In this document: positions 8,050 to 15,023 of the stretch, one piece after another
Position numbering within the stretch: the first letter of the stretch is position 1
Layout: each line of letters starts with the position of its first letter
Source of the DNA: Priestia aryabhattai
GTDB lineage: Bacteria; Bacillota; Bacilli; Bacillales; Bacillaceae_H
Direction: 5' to 3'
Assembly: GCF_023715685.1 (NCBI RefSeq)
Contig: NZ_JAMBOQ010000001.1
Location: forward strand, 186,001 to 250,000
DNA length: 64,000 nt
Translations under genes and position numbers: made by a program
Notes under the pieces: model-generated
Seen by the model: only the letters and a program-made list of their open reading frames with translations
Told to the model about the DNA's origin: nothing
Databases searched by the model: none

Positions 8050-8060
8050 ACGAAATAAAA

Positions 8061-8093
8061 AAAAAGAATGACAAATGAGTTGTCATTCTTTTT
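8061..8093. terminator. bidirectional hairpin terminator
   Basis: AAAAAGAATGACAA-ATGAG-TTGTCATTCTTTTT, with A-run and T-run on either side, so it can stop transcription on both strands. It isolates the second SASP gene. Confidence 0.75.
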
Positions 8094-8276
8094 CCTACAC
8101 ATGGCAAGGATAGTTTTCTTCGCAAGGAAATGAAACATGCAATTCCACTTTTTACAGCGTAATTTGTTTCTACTCTTTAGTATGGTCAATGGATGAGGAT
8201 CTATACATCCATAATTTACCATGTATACACTTCTTGTCCAATAGGAAACTTAAGAAAAACAAGGAGGTGACACAAC

Positions 8277-8486
8277 ATGGCAAACAACAAAAGCAGCAAC
8301 AACAACGAATTATTAGTATACGGTGCTGAACAAGCAATCGATCAAATGAAATATGAAATCGCTAGCGAATTTGGTGTAAACCTTGGTGCTGACACAACTG
8401 CACGTGCAAACGGATCAGTAGGTGGCGAAATCACAAAACGTCTTGTACAAATGGCTGAGCAACAACTTGGTGGTGGACGTTTCTAA
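8277..8486 (+). CDS. alpha/beta-type small acid-soluble spore protein
   Basis: 69 residues; residues 14-58 are nearly identical to the SASP at 7556 ([20 protein letters not shown] shared exactly), with changes only in the N-terminal spacer and the short tail ending GGGRF. Same DNA-protecting role and same GPR cleavage region. AAGGAGGTGA ribosome site matches that of the first copy. The two genes are recent tandem duplicates; a shared CACATGGCAA and AAGGAAATGAA upstream shows the duplication included leader DNA. Terminator at 8512. Confidence 0.95.
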   Translation: MANNKSSNNNELLVYGAEQAIDQMKYEIASEFGVNLGADTTARANGSVGGEITKRLVQMAEQQLGGGRF

Positions 8487-8511
8487 GACAACTTTATAAT
8501 TGATGGCTGAA

Positions 8512-8540
8512 GAAAGAGTGGGTATCCACTCTTTCTTTTA
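8512..8540 (+). terminator. terminator of second SASP gene
   Basis: GAAAGAGTGG-GTAT-CCACTCTTTC followed by TTTTATT, 26 bp after the stop. Confidence 0.85.
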
Positions 8541-8818
8541 TTATGGAAATTTTCTATTTATCATCACAAGCAGAAAGCCACATAAAGCATATATTAAACA
8601 AAAAACTGCCAAAGAAGGCAGCTCTCTGTATAACAAGGGTATTGTGACTGATGCTCTTATAGGCACCTTGAATAGTATGCGTAAAACAGTAGATTGTATT
8701 CACTGATAAAGTTACTTTTTTATATCTAGAAGAATAATAAAACATGATATGGAGACGTTAAGCATGTGCACAGTAAGAAAGGTGGCACATTATTATGAAT
8801 ATGTTAAGGAGGATAACA

Positions 8819-9331
8819 ATGGGTATTTTAAGTGGAAATCCTACAGATGAACCGATGCATTATGGTGAGGTGTTTGGAACATGGTCGTTTCTTTCTGCTT
8901 CAAAAGGATTAGTAGCTGGTTATCAAACATTTCTAAATCATGTAGGAGACAAGGATCTACATAAGTTGGTACAAGAAACGATTGAACAATGTCAGCAGGA
9001 AATGAAAGGTGTAGAAAAGCTATTAAAAGAGAATGGAGTGACTTTACCTCCAACTCCGCCTGAACGTCCAGAAGCTTGTTTAGATGATATTCCAGTAGGT
9101 GCACGTGTTCAAGATCCCGAAGTTGCTGCGGCTATTTCAATGGATATAGCTGCTGGTCTAGTGGCTTGTAGTCAACTGATTGGCCAATCTATTCGTGAAG
9201 ATATTGCAGCAATGTTTGGTCAAATTCACATGCAAAAAGTAGCCCTTGGTGGAAAGTTTTTGCGACTTAATAAAGAAAAAGGCTGGTTAGTTCCACCACC
9301 TCTTCACAAGTCAAAAAACACGGATTGTTGA
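8819..9331 (+). CDS. DUF3231 family protein (single repeat)
   Basis: 170 residues from ATG 8819, chosen because AAGGAGG lies six bases upstream; the earlier ATG at 8795 has no ribosome site. One DUF3231 unit: FGTWSFLSASKGLVAGYQTF, the LPPTPPERP loop, and a C-terminal SIREDIAAMFGQIHMQKVAL, matching the repeats in the two-unit protein at 3850. Helical, cytosolic, found in spore formers, role unknown. Stands alone between terminators beside the SASP genes. Confidence 0.85.
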   Translation: MGILSGNPTDEPMHYGEVFGTWSFLSASKGLVAGYQTFLNHVGDKDLHKLVQETIEQCQQEMKGVEKLLKENGVTLPPTPPERPEACLDDIPVGARVQDPEVAAAISMDIAAGLVACSQLIGQSIREDIAAMFGQIHMQKVALGGKFLRLNKEKGWLVPPPLHKSKNTDC

Positions 9332-9388
9332 TAATAAAATTCGTATAAAACGTGAAGATTTCACATTAAGTAAACCCTACAACATGCT

Positions 9389-9435
9389 ATGAGAAGGAAA
9401 TACTGATTCATTCCATATTAGTAGTTCCTTCTCAT
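9389..9435. terminator. hairpin, 11-bp stem
   Basis: ATGAGAAGGAA and TTCCTTCTCAT pair across a 25-nt loop. There is no T-run, so it is a weak terminator candidate for the DUF3231 gene or a processing hairpin. Confidence 0.4.
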
Positions 9436-9490
9436 TATGAATAAAGAGCAATAAGTAGAGCAAACTAATTACACATAGAGTTTCTAAAAG

Positions 9491-9526
9491 AAAACCTACC
9501 TCTGATAAATCAGGTGGGTTTTTTAA
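9491..9526 (+). terminator. intrinsic terminator
   Basis: AAACCTACCT-CTGATAAATC-AGGTGGGTTT followed by further T. It lies 160 bp past the DUF3231 stop. Confidence 0.7.
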
Positions 9527-9544
9527 TACATAAGTTATTGATAA

Positions 9545-9696
9545 CTTGAGCAAACTACTCAAGATGCAATAGAGCATTATCAATATAATAACTTCTATAT
9601 TTCAACGACTAGGAAAACTACTGCACAGGAGCAGTAGTTTTTTCCGTTTTTATGTTGTATAGAATATAAAAAGTTAGTGAACATAATGTACGTTTA
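9545..9696 (+). repeat. dispersed intergenic repeat, copy 1 (contains terminator 9614-9647)
   Basis: Begins with AGCAAACTACTCAAGATG and contains the hairpin AAAACTACTG-CACAGGAG-CAGTAGTTTT with T-run, then a tail with TGTATAGAATATAAAAA and GAACATAATG. Copies with the same order occur at 14733 and, partly, at 11963. The hairpin stems differ in sequence while the flanks are conserved. Confidence 0.6.
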
Positions 9697-9800
9697 TAAG
9701 CAGTGCCAAATTAATTCTGGAATACATAATAGCCTTTTAAGAGAACCTACTAACAATATACAAAAAGACAATTCGAGTATGATTAAGGAGATAAAACTAA

Positions 9801-10289
9801 TTAAAAAATAAATTTGAAAAGCGTTTTTTGAGGGTTCTATTTATTTTAACTCTATCAGGTTTACCTTTTTTATTTAGAAAGCCCCCCCGTGAAAGACTCA
9901 ATATTGACTTTTCTACTTAATGGGTACACCAACGGGATAGTTGACAGATTTGTTATTCCTCATAAGCTAATTAGATATCCAGTACGCTATTTTCGAAAAG
10001 AGTTTAAGATACATGTTTTATTTGGCTTCTTGCTATATCCAGCTGTCTCCGTTATCATTAACAAACTAACAAAAAACGATAAACCCTTAGTTATCATATA
10101 TAAAATTATTTTATTTATCTTTCCAATGTTTTTGATCGAACTTTGGGCAGAAAGACAAATTTAATTAGATAGCGAAGACCTTGGAAATGGTATCATACTT
10201 TACTTATCCTCATAGTTAAATCAGTATTAAATAGGTTAATGATCGGAGCTATAAGAGTAGTAGACGAAAAAGTAGAAAAGAGTTCTTAA
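9801..10289 (+). pseudogene. CBO0543-family membrane protein gene with three lesions
   Basis: Three frames join into one membrane protein of about 160 residues: LFRKPPVKDSILTFLLN, PVRYFRKEFKIHVLFGFLLY, FLIELWAER, then NLIR.RRPWKWYHT and IGAIRVVDEKVEKSS. This is the CBO0543 family of sporulating Firmicutes (function unknown). Frame one is lost in a run of seven C at 9883-9889 where six would restore it; a second shift lies near 10157; and TAG at 10170-10172 interrupts the last part. AAGGAG lies near 9786. The GTG-started stretch 9889-10164 is therefore not a complete gene. Confidence 0.6.
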
Positions 10290-10618
10290 TTCATGAAATT
10301 TTAATTAACCTTTGGTTTCTTTTCCTCCCTACGTAATAAAAACTAAGTTGAATATATTCCTATATCTTGAACAAGCGAGTCAAGACGCTGTGAAGCATCT
10401 AACCACCCCTTTATTAACATAATACTAATTTTCAGAAATAACATGTAAAGAAGCTTTTTATGGAAAAATAAAGAGCTTTTTCTTGTCAAAGAACTCTTCA
10501 TTTTGATAAAGATTAGGTGTATATCAATGGATTGCATAAAATAAATAAACAAGACCATATTAAATATGGATGATAGGTATAAAAAGTATATTTTTTTCGA
10601 ATCCATAGGAGATCGTAA
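10290..10618. other. gene-free stretch with a possible Spo0E-like fragment
   Basis: The reverse strand between about 10450 and 10343 reads LDASQRLDSLVQDIG before a stop. SQxLDxL is the signature of short Spo0E-type phosphatases that dephosphorylate Spo0A, but the upstream part of the frame shows no helix pattern, ribosome site or clean start. At best a remnant. The rest is presumably the promoter region of the following operon. Confidence 0.25.
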
Positions 10619-11407
10619 ATGAATAATTATAAAAATGACAATACTGCAAGACGCTATATTGCTTATGTCAGTATATTTGGAACGACTCAAATCCATTTAA
10701 GAAACCCCTATATTATCGCTTGGTGGTCAGCAGCTTTTCCAGGGTTTGGGCACCTACTACTGTCTAAATACCTTCGCGGCTTTGTGTTATTTATATGGGA
10801 GGTCGTCATAAATATTAAATCTCATGTAAATTCAGCTATGATTTATTCTTTTCAAGGAAACATTGATATGGCCAAAGACGTGCTTAATACAAGATGGCTT
10901 CTTATTTATATTCCCGTTTATATTTTTGCTATATGGGATAGTTACCGAACAACAGTTGATTTAAATAAAATATACGTGTTAGCTGAAAGAGAAAATCATC
11001 AGTTCAACTCCTTTAGTATAGGATCCATGGAAATAAACTACTTAGATAAACGGAATCCCATCTTGTCCGTTGTCTGGTCCTTGTTGATGCCAGGTCTAGG
11101 ACAACTCTATATTCATCGGATCATTGGTGCTTTCTTTGTTATCATTTGGGCAGTCGTTTTCTTTTATTATTCTCATCTACTTGAGGGTATTTCTCTGCTA
11201 TTTTTAGGAGAAATAAAACAGGCTACTTCGGTTTTAAATAAAGAATGGTTGTTATTTTTCCCTTCCCTATATGGTTTTGCTACCTTTGATTCCTATATGA
11301 ATACCGTTGAGAATAATAAACTTGCTGAAAGAGAGCAGAAAAACTTCTTCGAGAAAACGTATCAATATCCAAGCTTTTGTATTGTGAAAGGAAAAAAGGT
11401 GGATTGA
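10619..11407 (+). CDS. membrane protein made of two homologous halves
   Basis: 262 residues. Residues about 27-126 and 144-246 are a duplication: RNPYIIAWWSAAFPGFGHLL versus RNPILSVVWSLLMPGLGQLY, then an aromatic helix, VLNTRWLL versus VLNKEWLL, and DSYRTTV versus DSYMNTV, each ending in LAERE. Each half has two or three hydrophobic helices with a PGxGxL turn like TM2-type proteins. AGGAGATCGTAA precedes the ATG. Forms an operon with the next gene (4-bp gap). I know no function; an envelope role in spores or stress is possible. Confidence 0.75.
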   Translation: MNNYKNDNTARRYIAYVSIFGTTQIHLRNPYIIAWWSAAFPGFGHLLLSKYLRGFVLFIWEVVINIKSHVNSAMIYSFQGNIDMAKDVLNTRWLLIYIPVYIFAIWDSYRTTVDLNKIYVLAERENHQFNSFSIGSMEINYLDKRNPILSVVWSLLMPGLGQLYIHRIIGAFFVIIWAVVFFYYSHLLEGISLLFLGEIKQATSVLNKEWLLFFPSLYGFATFDSYMNTVENNKLAEREQKNFFEKTYQYPSFCIVKGKKVD

Positions 11408-11411
11408 AAAT

Positions 11412-11882
11412 ATGCAAGTTTTTTCTACATTTGAATACTCCAGTTACATAGAACTAGCTGTTTCAGAGCTAGAAAAAAAAGGGATAAAGAAAGAAGGCAT
11501 ATTTATCGTTCCTCTTAATAATCGAACAGAAAATCGCCGGATTTTTGATAGCGTTCATCGAGCAGATGGAGTTTCTCTTATTGATTTAGGAATGGCTCTA
11601 GCCACAGCCTTTTCAGTCATTGGTGCAAGTATTGGTTTTAAACTAAGCTGGGGCCCTATTTATTGGGGTATCATTAGTGCTTTTGTTGGATTTATCCTAG
11701 GATTAGGAATTAAACTGTTTATGTTTACAGTCATTAAGAAAAAGCAACGGCTTCTACGTGGCAAACATTCGGAAGTCATACTCATTGTTGATTGTCATGC
11801 TGTGGACGCCGAAGTGGTTGAAAACATTCTTTGGAATAATCTTGCCTTAGGTGTTTCAAAAGTCAGATCTGATGGCTTATAA
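11412..11882 (+). CDS. membrane protein with cytosolic ends, operon partner
   Basis: 156 residues. An N-terminal soluble part (MQVFSTFEYSSYIELAVSEL, KKEGIFIVPL) resembles the small ferredoxin-like modules of YflT-type proteins, followed by two transmembrane helices (about 61-77 and 83-103) and a second soluble part with VILIVDCHAVDAEVVENIL. GGTGGATTGAAAAT serves as ribosome site overlapping the end of the upstream gene, so translation is probably coupled. Function unknown. Confidence 0.7.
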   Translation: MQVFSTFEYSSYIELAVSELEKKGIKKEGIFIVPLNNRTENRRIFDSVHRADGVSLIDLGMALATAFSVIGASIGFKLSWGPIYWGIISAFVGFILGLGIKLFMFTVIKKKQRLLRGKHSEVILIVDCHAVDAEVVENILWNNLALGVSKVRSDGL

Positions 11883-11962
11883 AAACAAGGCATAACCGTA
11901 CAATATAATGGCGAGATATAGGATGAATTAATTACTATTCAGTATTAGAGACAACTTCCTTA

Positions 11963-12037
11963 ACGTATTGGGGGAGTTTTTCTGTTTTTAAGCTGTATAC
12001 GATATATAAATGTATTATTTAACATAATCACCGTTCT
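11963..12037 (+). repeat. dispersed intergenic repeat, copy 2 (tail part)
   Basis: TTTTTCTGTTTTTAAGCTGT, then ATACGATATATAAA and TTAACATAATCAC, matching the tail of the repeat at 14733-14881 (TGTATATGATTTATA, TTAACATAATCAC). The head section is missing here. Confidence 0.5.
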
Positions 12038-12045
12038 AAGAAACA

Positions 12046-12084
12046 ACAAATAAAGAGCCTTAAATAATAAGGCTCTTTATTTGT
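12046..12084. terminator. bidirectional terminator with perfect 17-bp stem
   Basis: ACAAATAAAGAGCCTTA-AATAA-TAAGGCTCTTTATTTGT between the convergent operon 10619-11882 and the MEDS gene. Confidence 0.85.
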
Positions 12085-12146
12085 TCTCTATTTACCTTTG
12101 TGCTTGGCATTTGCTTTTTAAAAATAAGGCCCAAGCACCATATTAA

Positions 12147-12716
12147 TTACACTGCATCTGTCATTACATATAAATTGGATGGAATAATTTTATTTTCTAA
12201 AATTAAGTATGGATGACATTTCATTAAAGTAAGTTTAAGAGTTTCTGGTACTCTCTCTTCATCATAAGCGCATACTAAATATAATCCGCCTTTATTTACT
12301 AATTTGTCTGCTTCATTTTCAAACTCTTCTAAAATAGGTATAATGCCTTCTTGCTGTCCCCATTCTACATGAGCCCATATTTGAAAAGATATATTGTTTT
12401 TATAGAACGGCTCTAAATTTTTAGAAAGATGTTCGAAAATTATAGCAGGCTGAAAACTTCCACTTGAACAGTAATAATCAAAATTATTAATGGTATGTAT
12501 ATATGTTAATTGGTCTTTAGTTAGAATTCCCTCTAATTTTTTAAAAATTAACGGAATTAGTCTTTCACTTTCTATAACTAAAGTATGTCTCTCGTGTTCA
12601 ATCCCCGAAACAATATAAGACACAAGATTGTCTAAGTAACTTCTCATATCGTCAATATTATAGTAAATATGAACGCTTTCATTATTCTGTATTAATTGAG
12701 CAAACTGATTTTTCAA
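12147..12716 (-). CDS. MEDS-domain protein
   Basis: 189 residues covering one MEDS domain (the DcmR-type sensory domain): HIYYNIDDMRSYLDNLVSYI at the start, HTLVIESERL, the central IWAHVEWGQQEG with a conserved acidic stretch, and VCAYDEERVPETL with HPYLILENKI at the end. The fold resembles RecA-like ATPases without a proper P-loop; in Bacillus such proteins occur alone or fused to anti-sigma/phosphatase modules. No DNA-binding part here, so a stand-alone sensor or adaptor is likely. No neighbouring gene on the same strand. Confidence 0.8.
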   Translation of the reverse strand: MKNQFAQLIQNNESVHIYYNIDDMRSYLDNLVSYIVSGIEHERHTLVIESERLIPLIFKKLEGILTKDQLTYIHTINNFDYYCSSGSFQPAIIFEHLSKNLEPFYKNNISFQIWAHVEWGQQEGIIPILEEFENEADKLVNKGGLYLVCAYDEERVPETLKLTLMKCHPYLILENKIIPSNLYVMTDAV

Positions 12717-13123
12717 GTGTGTACGCTCCCTTATATAAAATCAACCTAAATTTTAAGACGCTTAAAATAGTAAATTGTCTATCCGTTAGAACAATTCTAC
12801 GCTTTGAATTCTTGTCTGTCAAAACTATAGGTTTTCCCTTTTGTTTTGGGGTGTAAGGCTGTTTTTTAGAATAGTGTATCTATATTGCAAACGAGATAAC
12901 GTTTGAGAAAGTTGCTCTGGCGGCTCGTCCGGTACACTAGTTGGACCACCAAGCTAATTATATGATTACCAAAGAATACTATACCCGTTCTCAAATAAGA
13001 TTAAAACCCCAACAAGAAATGATTACAGAATTAAGTTCACTTATCAGTTCATTCTGTAAAACATACTAAGCTATAAATATAAGAACAAGTAGATTACACT
13101 TTTAAACACTATACTCGTACACC
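12717..13123. other. gene-poor stretch with a degenerate coding fragment
   Basis: On the forward strand, about 12895-13068 reads ITFEKVALAARPVH, TAG, then LDHQANYMITKEYYTRSQIR and further to TAA. Both sides of the stop look like protein, so this may be a gene end with a nonsense mutation. I do not recognise the family. The ATG at 12961 lacks a ribosome site. The rest should contain the MEDS promoter. Confidence 0.3.
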
Positions 13124-13162
13124 AAAGATTCATCAATCATAAGGTGAATCTTTTCTGTTTTT
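13124..13162 (+). terminator. intrinsic terminator
   Basis: AAAGATTCA-N12-TGAATCTTT followed by TCTGTTTTT, the same tail as the dispersed repeats. It would terminate the degenerate fragment upstream. Confidence 0.6.
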
Positions 13163-13211
13163 AATTTTTATAGCCTATGCAAAACTAGTTACCATAAAAC
13201 ATGCTAGCGGT

Positions 13212-13258
13212 AGAAAAAAGATCCTGAAAATCTAAGGAAGTTGGATTTTCAGGATCTT
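13212..13258 (-). terminator. terminator of the GyrI-like remnant
   Basis: Reverse strand: AAGATCCTGAAAATC-N11-GATTTTCAGGATCTT then TTTTC. It lies 18 bp beyond the remnant's stop codon, so it once ended that gene. Confidence 0.75.
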
Positions 13259-13275
13259 CAGATAAAAAGCTATTA

Positions 13276-13398
13276 TTATTCTTTTAATGTTATAGGTACA
13301 CAAATATCACAATAATCAATCTCATCATCTTCACCATAATATCGTTCAAAGATTGGCTTCGAATCAACTTGATAATCCTGTTCTAACAAGTCAGGCAT
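13276..13398 (-). pseudogene. C-terminal remnant of a GyrI-like effector-binding protein
   Basis: Forty codons ending DDEIDYCDICVPITLKE and TAA at 13276-13278, preceded by KPIFERYYGE. This is the terminal strand-helix-strand pattern of GyrI-like/AraC effector-binding domains, which end with E.Y......E..I.VPI. TAA lies just upstream in frame and the ATG at 13398 lacks a ribosome site. The full-length AraC/GyrI gene at 36593 shows what an intact relative looks like. Confidence 0.5.
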
Positions 13399-13726
13399 CA
13401 ATATTTACTACAATGAAAAAGTTATCATTATTTAAAAAGATAATCACATAAAATTTATAAATTTTACCATTTATTAAATATAATTTATACAAACGAAGTT
13501 AACATAAAGCGTGTTATAGGTAGCAAGTATCCATTATACTTCGACAAAATAGGATTTATATAATTCTGTTAATGTTATAGATATTTGTAAAACTATTCAT
13601 AATTACTTCACATAAAAAAAACTGTTACTAGCATCTTATCAACTACAATACTGAGTAACAGATTTTTCACACAAGACATGTTTCTTTATAGATAAGATAA
13701 CTTTTTTCTCATCTTTTTTTTGTTTC
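13399..13726. other. gene-free AT-rich stretch
   Basis: No reliable frame. A partial dyad, CTGTTACT (13622) with AGTAACAG (13656), and an ATTTTT on its right could be a weak forward terminator. Confidence 0.4.
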
Positions 13727-13966
13727 TCAAAACTTTTTTGTTTCTCTAGGAAAACATAAATTTTCTGGTCGAAATATTTTAAGTCTATAATACTTTTTAA
13801 TACACTGATATTCACATTTAATATTAAGAATGAGAACAAGTATTAAGATGATAAGCTTCTCATCTAGAGTACCTTTCTCCAATGTTAGGTTAACATTTAC
13901 TTCCTCCCCTGGCGAAAGTTCAAAAATAGGGGTCTCTTTTAATAAATAGATATCTCTAATTGCCAC
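13727..13966 (-). CDS. hypothetical protein, probably truncated
   Basis: GTG start at 13966 with GGGGTGAAATAA upstream. The first 38 residues (RDIYLLKETPIFELSPGEEV then NVNLTLEKG) look like a beta-rich domain; after residue 40 the composition changes to hydrophobic and random, suggesting a frameshift. It begins 6 bp after the stop of the broken prealbumin-like gene and was likely its operon partner or its continuation. Not recognised. Confidence 0.35.
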   Translation of the reverse strand: MAIRDIYLLKETPIFELSPGEEVNVNLTLEKGTLDEKLIILILVLILNIKCEYQCIKKYYRLKIFRPENLCFPRETKKF

Positions 13967-13971
13967 TTATT

Positions 13972-14217
13972 TCACCCCTCTACTTGTACTGTTGCTTTCA
14001 CCCTATAGGTTCCAGAGATTATATCTCCAAATTAATACAAGCCGGCTGCATTTGTTTTTGTGATGTCTATAATTTGTTCAGTTCCATTTGAAACAGAATA
14101 CAATGCAACAATAGCGTTATTAATCGGTGAATTGTTACTACTATATTTAATATAAAAGAATAAAATAAAAGGACTAGAACCAACTATTAAAGAATTCCTT
14201 AAATTTCTATACCACAA
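13972..14217 (-). pseudogene. prealbumin-like / carboxypeptidase-regulatory-like domain gene with in-frame stop
   Basis: The frame reads SPINNAIVALYSVSNGTEQI, TKTNAAGLY, TAA, FGDIISGTYRVKATVQVEG and TGA. A beta-sandwich of this sort (N..V.LY......T.TN..G.Y.F..I..G.Y.V.A) is found in surface-exposed repeats. The single TAA at 14032-14034 falls exactly where one hydrophobic residue is expected. The first 25 codons do not look like protein, so the 5' end is also damaged. Confidence 0.5.
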
Positions 14218-14235
14218 TTTAAAACCTTCTTAGAG

Positions 14236-14270
14236 AAAAAACTCCTGAACAAGTATCAGGAGTTTTTTTT
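14236..14270. terminator. bidirectional terminator
   Basis: AAAAAACTCCTGA-ACAAGTA-TCAGGAGTTTTTT with more T on the forward side. It separates the broken gene from the WGxxGxxG gene. Confidence 0.75.
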
Positions 14271-14334
14271 TATAATTTGCATTCCCTTGCCTTTGAATGT
14301 TGAGTCGATAATCTCTACTCATACAAAATAGATA

Positions 14335-14586
14335 TTAACGAACTTTCTCTTCACGATCATCTCTTCTTTTAAGACCAAAAAGACCAGCTAGTCCTAATAA
14401 TCCAAGCAATTCCCAAGGTGAATCATTGTCATCATCCACATCAGTTGCTGTAGTGACATTTCGAGTATTTACGTCATCATTATAATTTGTTCTATCTACG
14501 TTATTATTTTCAGCATTAACAGGTAAGATGAAAGTCATCATAGCTAAAGCCAACGTACATAATAAAACAGACCATTTTTTCTGCAT
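14335..14586 (-). CDS. exported WGxxGxxG-type small protein
   Basis: 83 residues from ATG 14586, chosen because GGAGGGGAAAGT directly precedes it. Signal peptide (KKWSVLLCTLALAMMTFILP, then VNA), a short Asn/Asp-rich linker, and a C-terminal WELLGLLGLAGLFGLKRRD that fits the WGxxGxxG C-terminal family of Bacillales: a glycine-spaced helix followed by basic residues. Function unknown; such proteins are common, small and membrane-associated. Monocistronic. Confidence 0.75.
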   Translation of the reverse strand: MQKKWSVLLCTLALAMMTFILPVNAENNNVDRTNYNDDVNTRNVTTATDVDDDNDSPWELLGLLGLAGLFGLKRRDDREEKVR

Positions 14587-14732
14587 ACTTTCCCCTCCTT
14601 TCCTTTCGTTAATAGATAAAGTTCCCAAGGTTATTAGTTACTATTCGTTAAGTAGATATATCTTTTAAAACTACTCACTAATACCCAAAATAAAGAAGCC
14701 TTTAAAATTAGTATGAATATATTTCTTATCTA

Positions 14733-14881
14733 TTAAGCAAACTACCCAAGATGCAATGAAGCATCACTCATGAAACCTAATTACGTCATAGAAAAAACTA
14801 CCTTCTCCCTAACTCTAAGGTAGTTTTTTCTATTTTTGGACTGTATATGATTTATAGTTAACATAATCACTCTTTCCGGAA
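14733..14881 (+). repeat. dispersed intergenic repeat, copy 3
   Basis: AGCAAACTACCCAAGATG opens the element as in copy 1 (9545); a different hairpin follows, then TGTATATGATTTATAG and TTAACATAATCAC as in copy 2 (11963). Conserved flanks around a variable hairpin suggest a terminator-carrying repeat or descent from one duplicated intergenic region. Confidence 0.6.
14788..14833. terminator. terminator hairpin inside repeat copy 3, 17-bp stem
   Basis: ATAGAAAAAACTACCTT-N12-AAGGTAGTTTTTTCTAT. T-rich on both strands. Confidence 0.75.
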
Positions 14882-15023
14882 CACATCATAAAAGCGAGCC
14901 CTTAATACACAAGGACTCGTTCGCCTACTCATTTTCTCATTTATACACAACTGTATACATTGTTGACCTACCAGCATTTTGATTACTATTCAGACTAGAA
15001 CTCTTGCATAAAAAATAGCTATT

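Noticed and set aside
9377..9583. 68-codon reverse frame
   Set aside because: Runs through two forward terminators; no ribosome site.
10343..10696. 117-codon reverse frame
   Set aside because: Overlaps the start of the forward operon; only its last 20 codons resemble a Spo0E motif, so kept as a note, not a gene.
13639..13839. 66-codon reverse frame
   Set aside because: Lysine/isoleucine-rich chance frame in AT-rich DNA overlapping a better supported frame.
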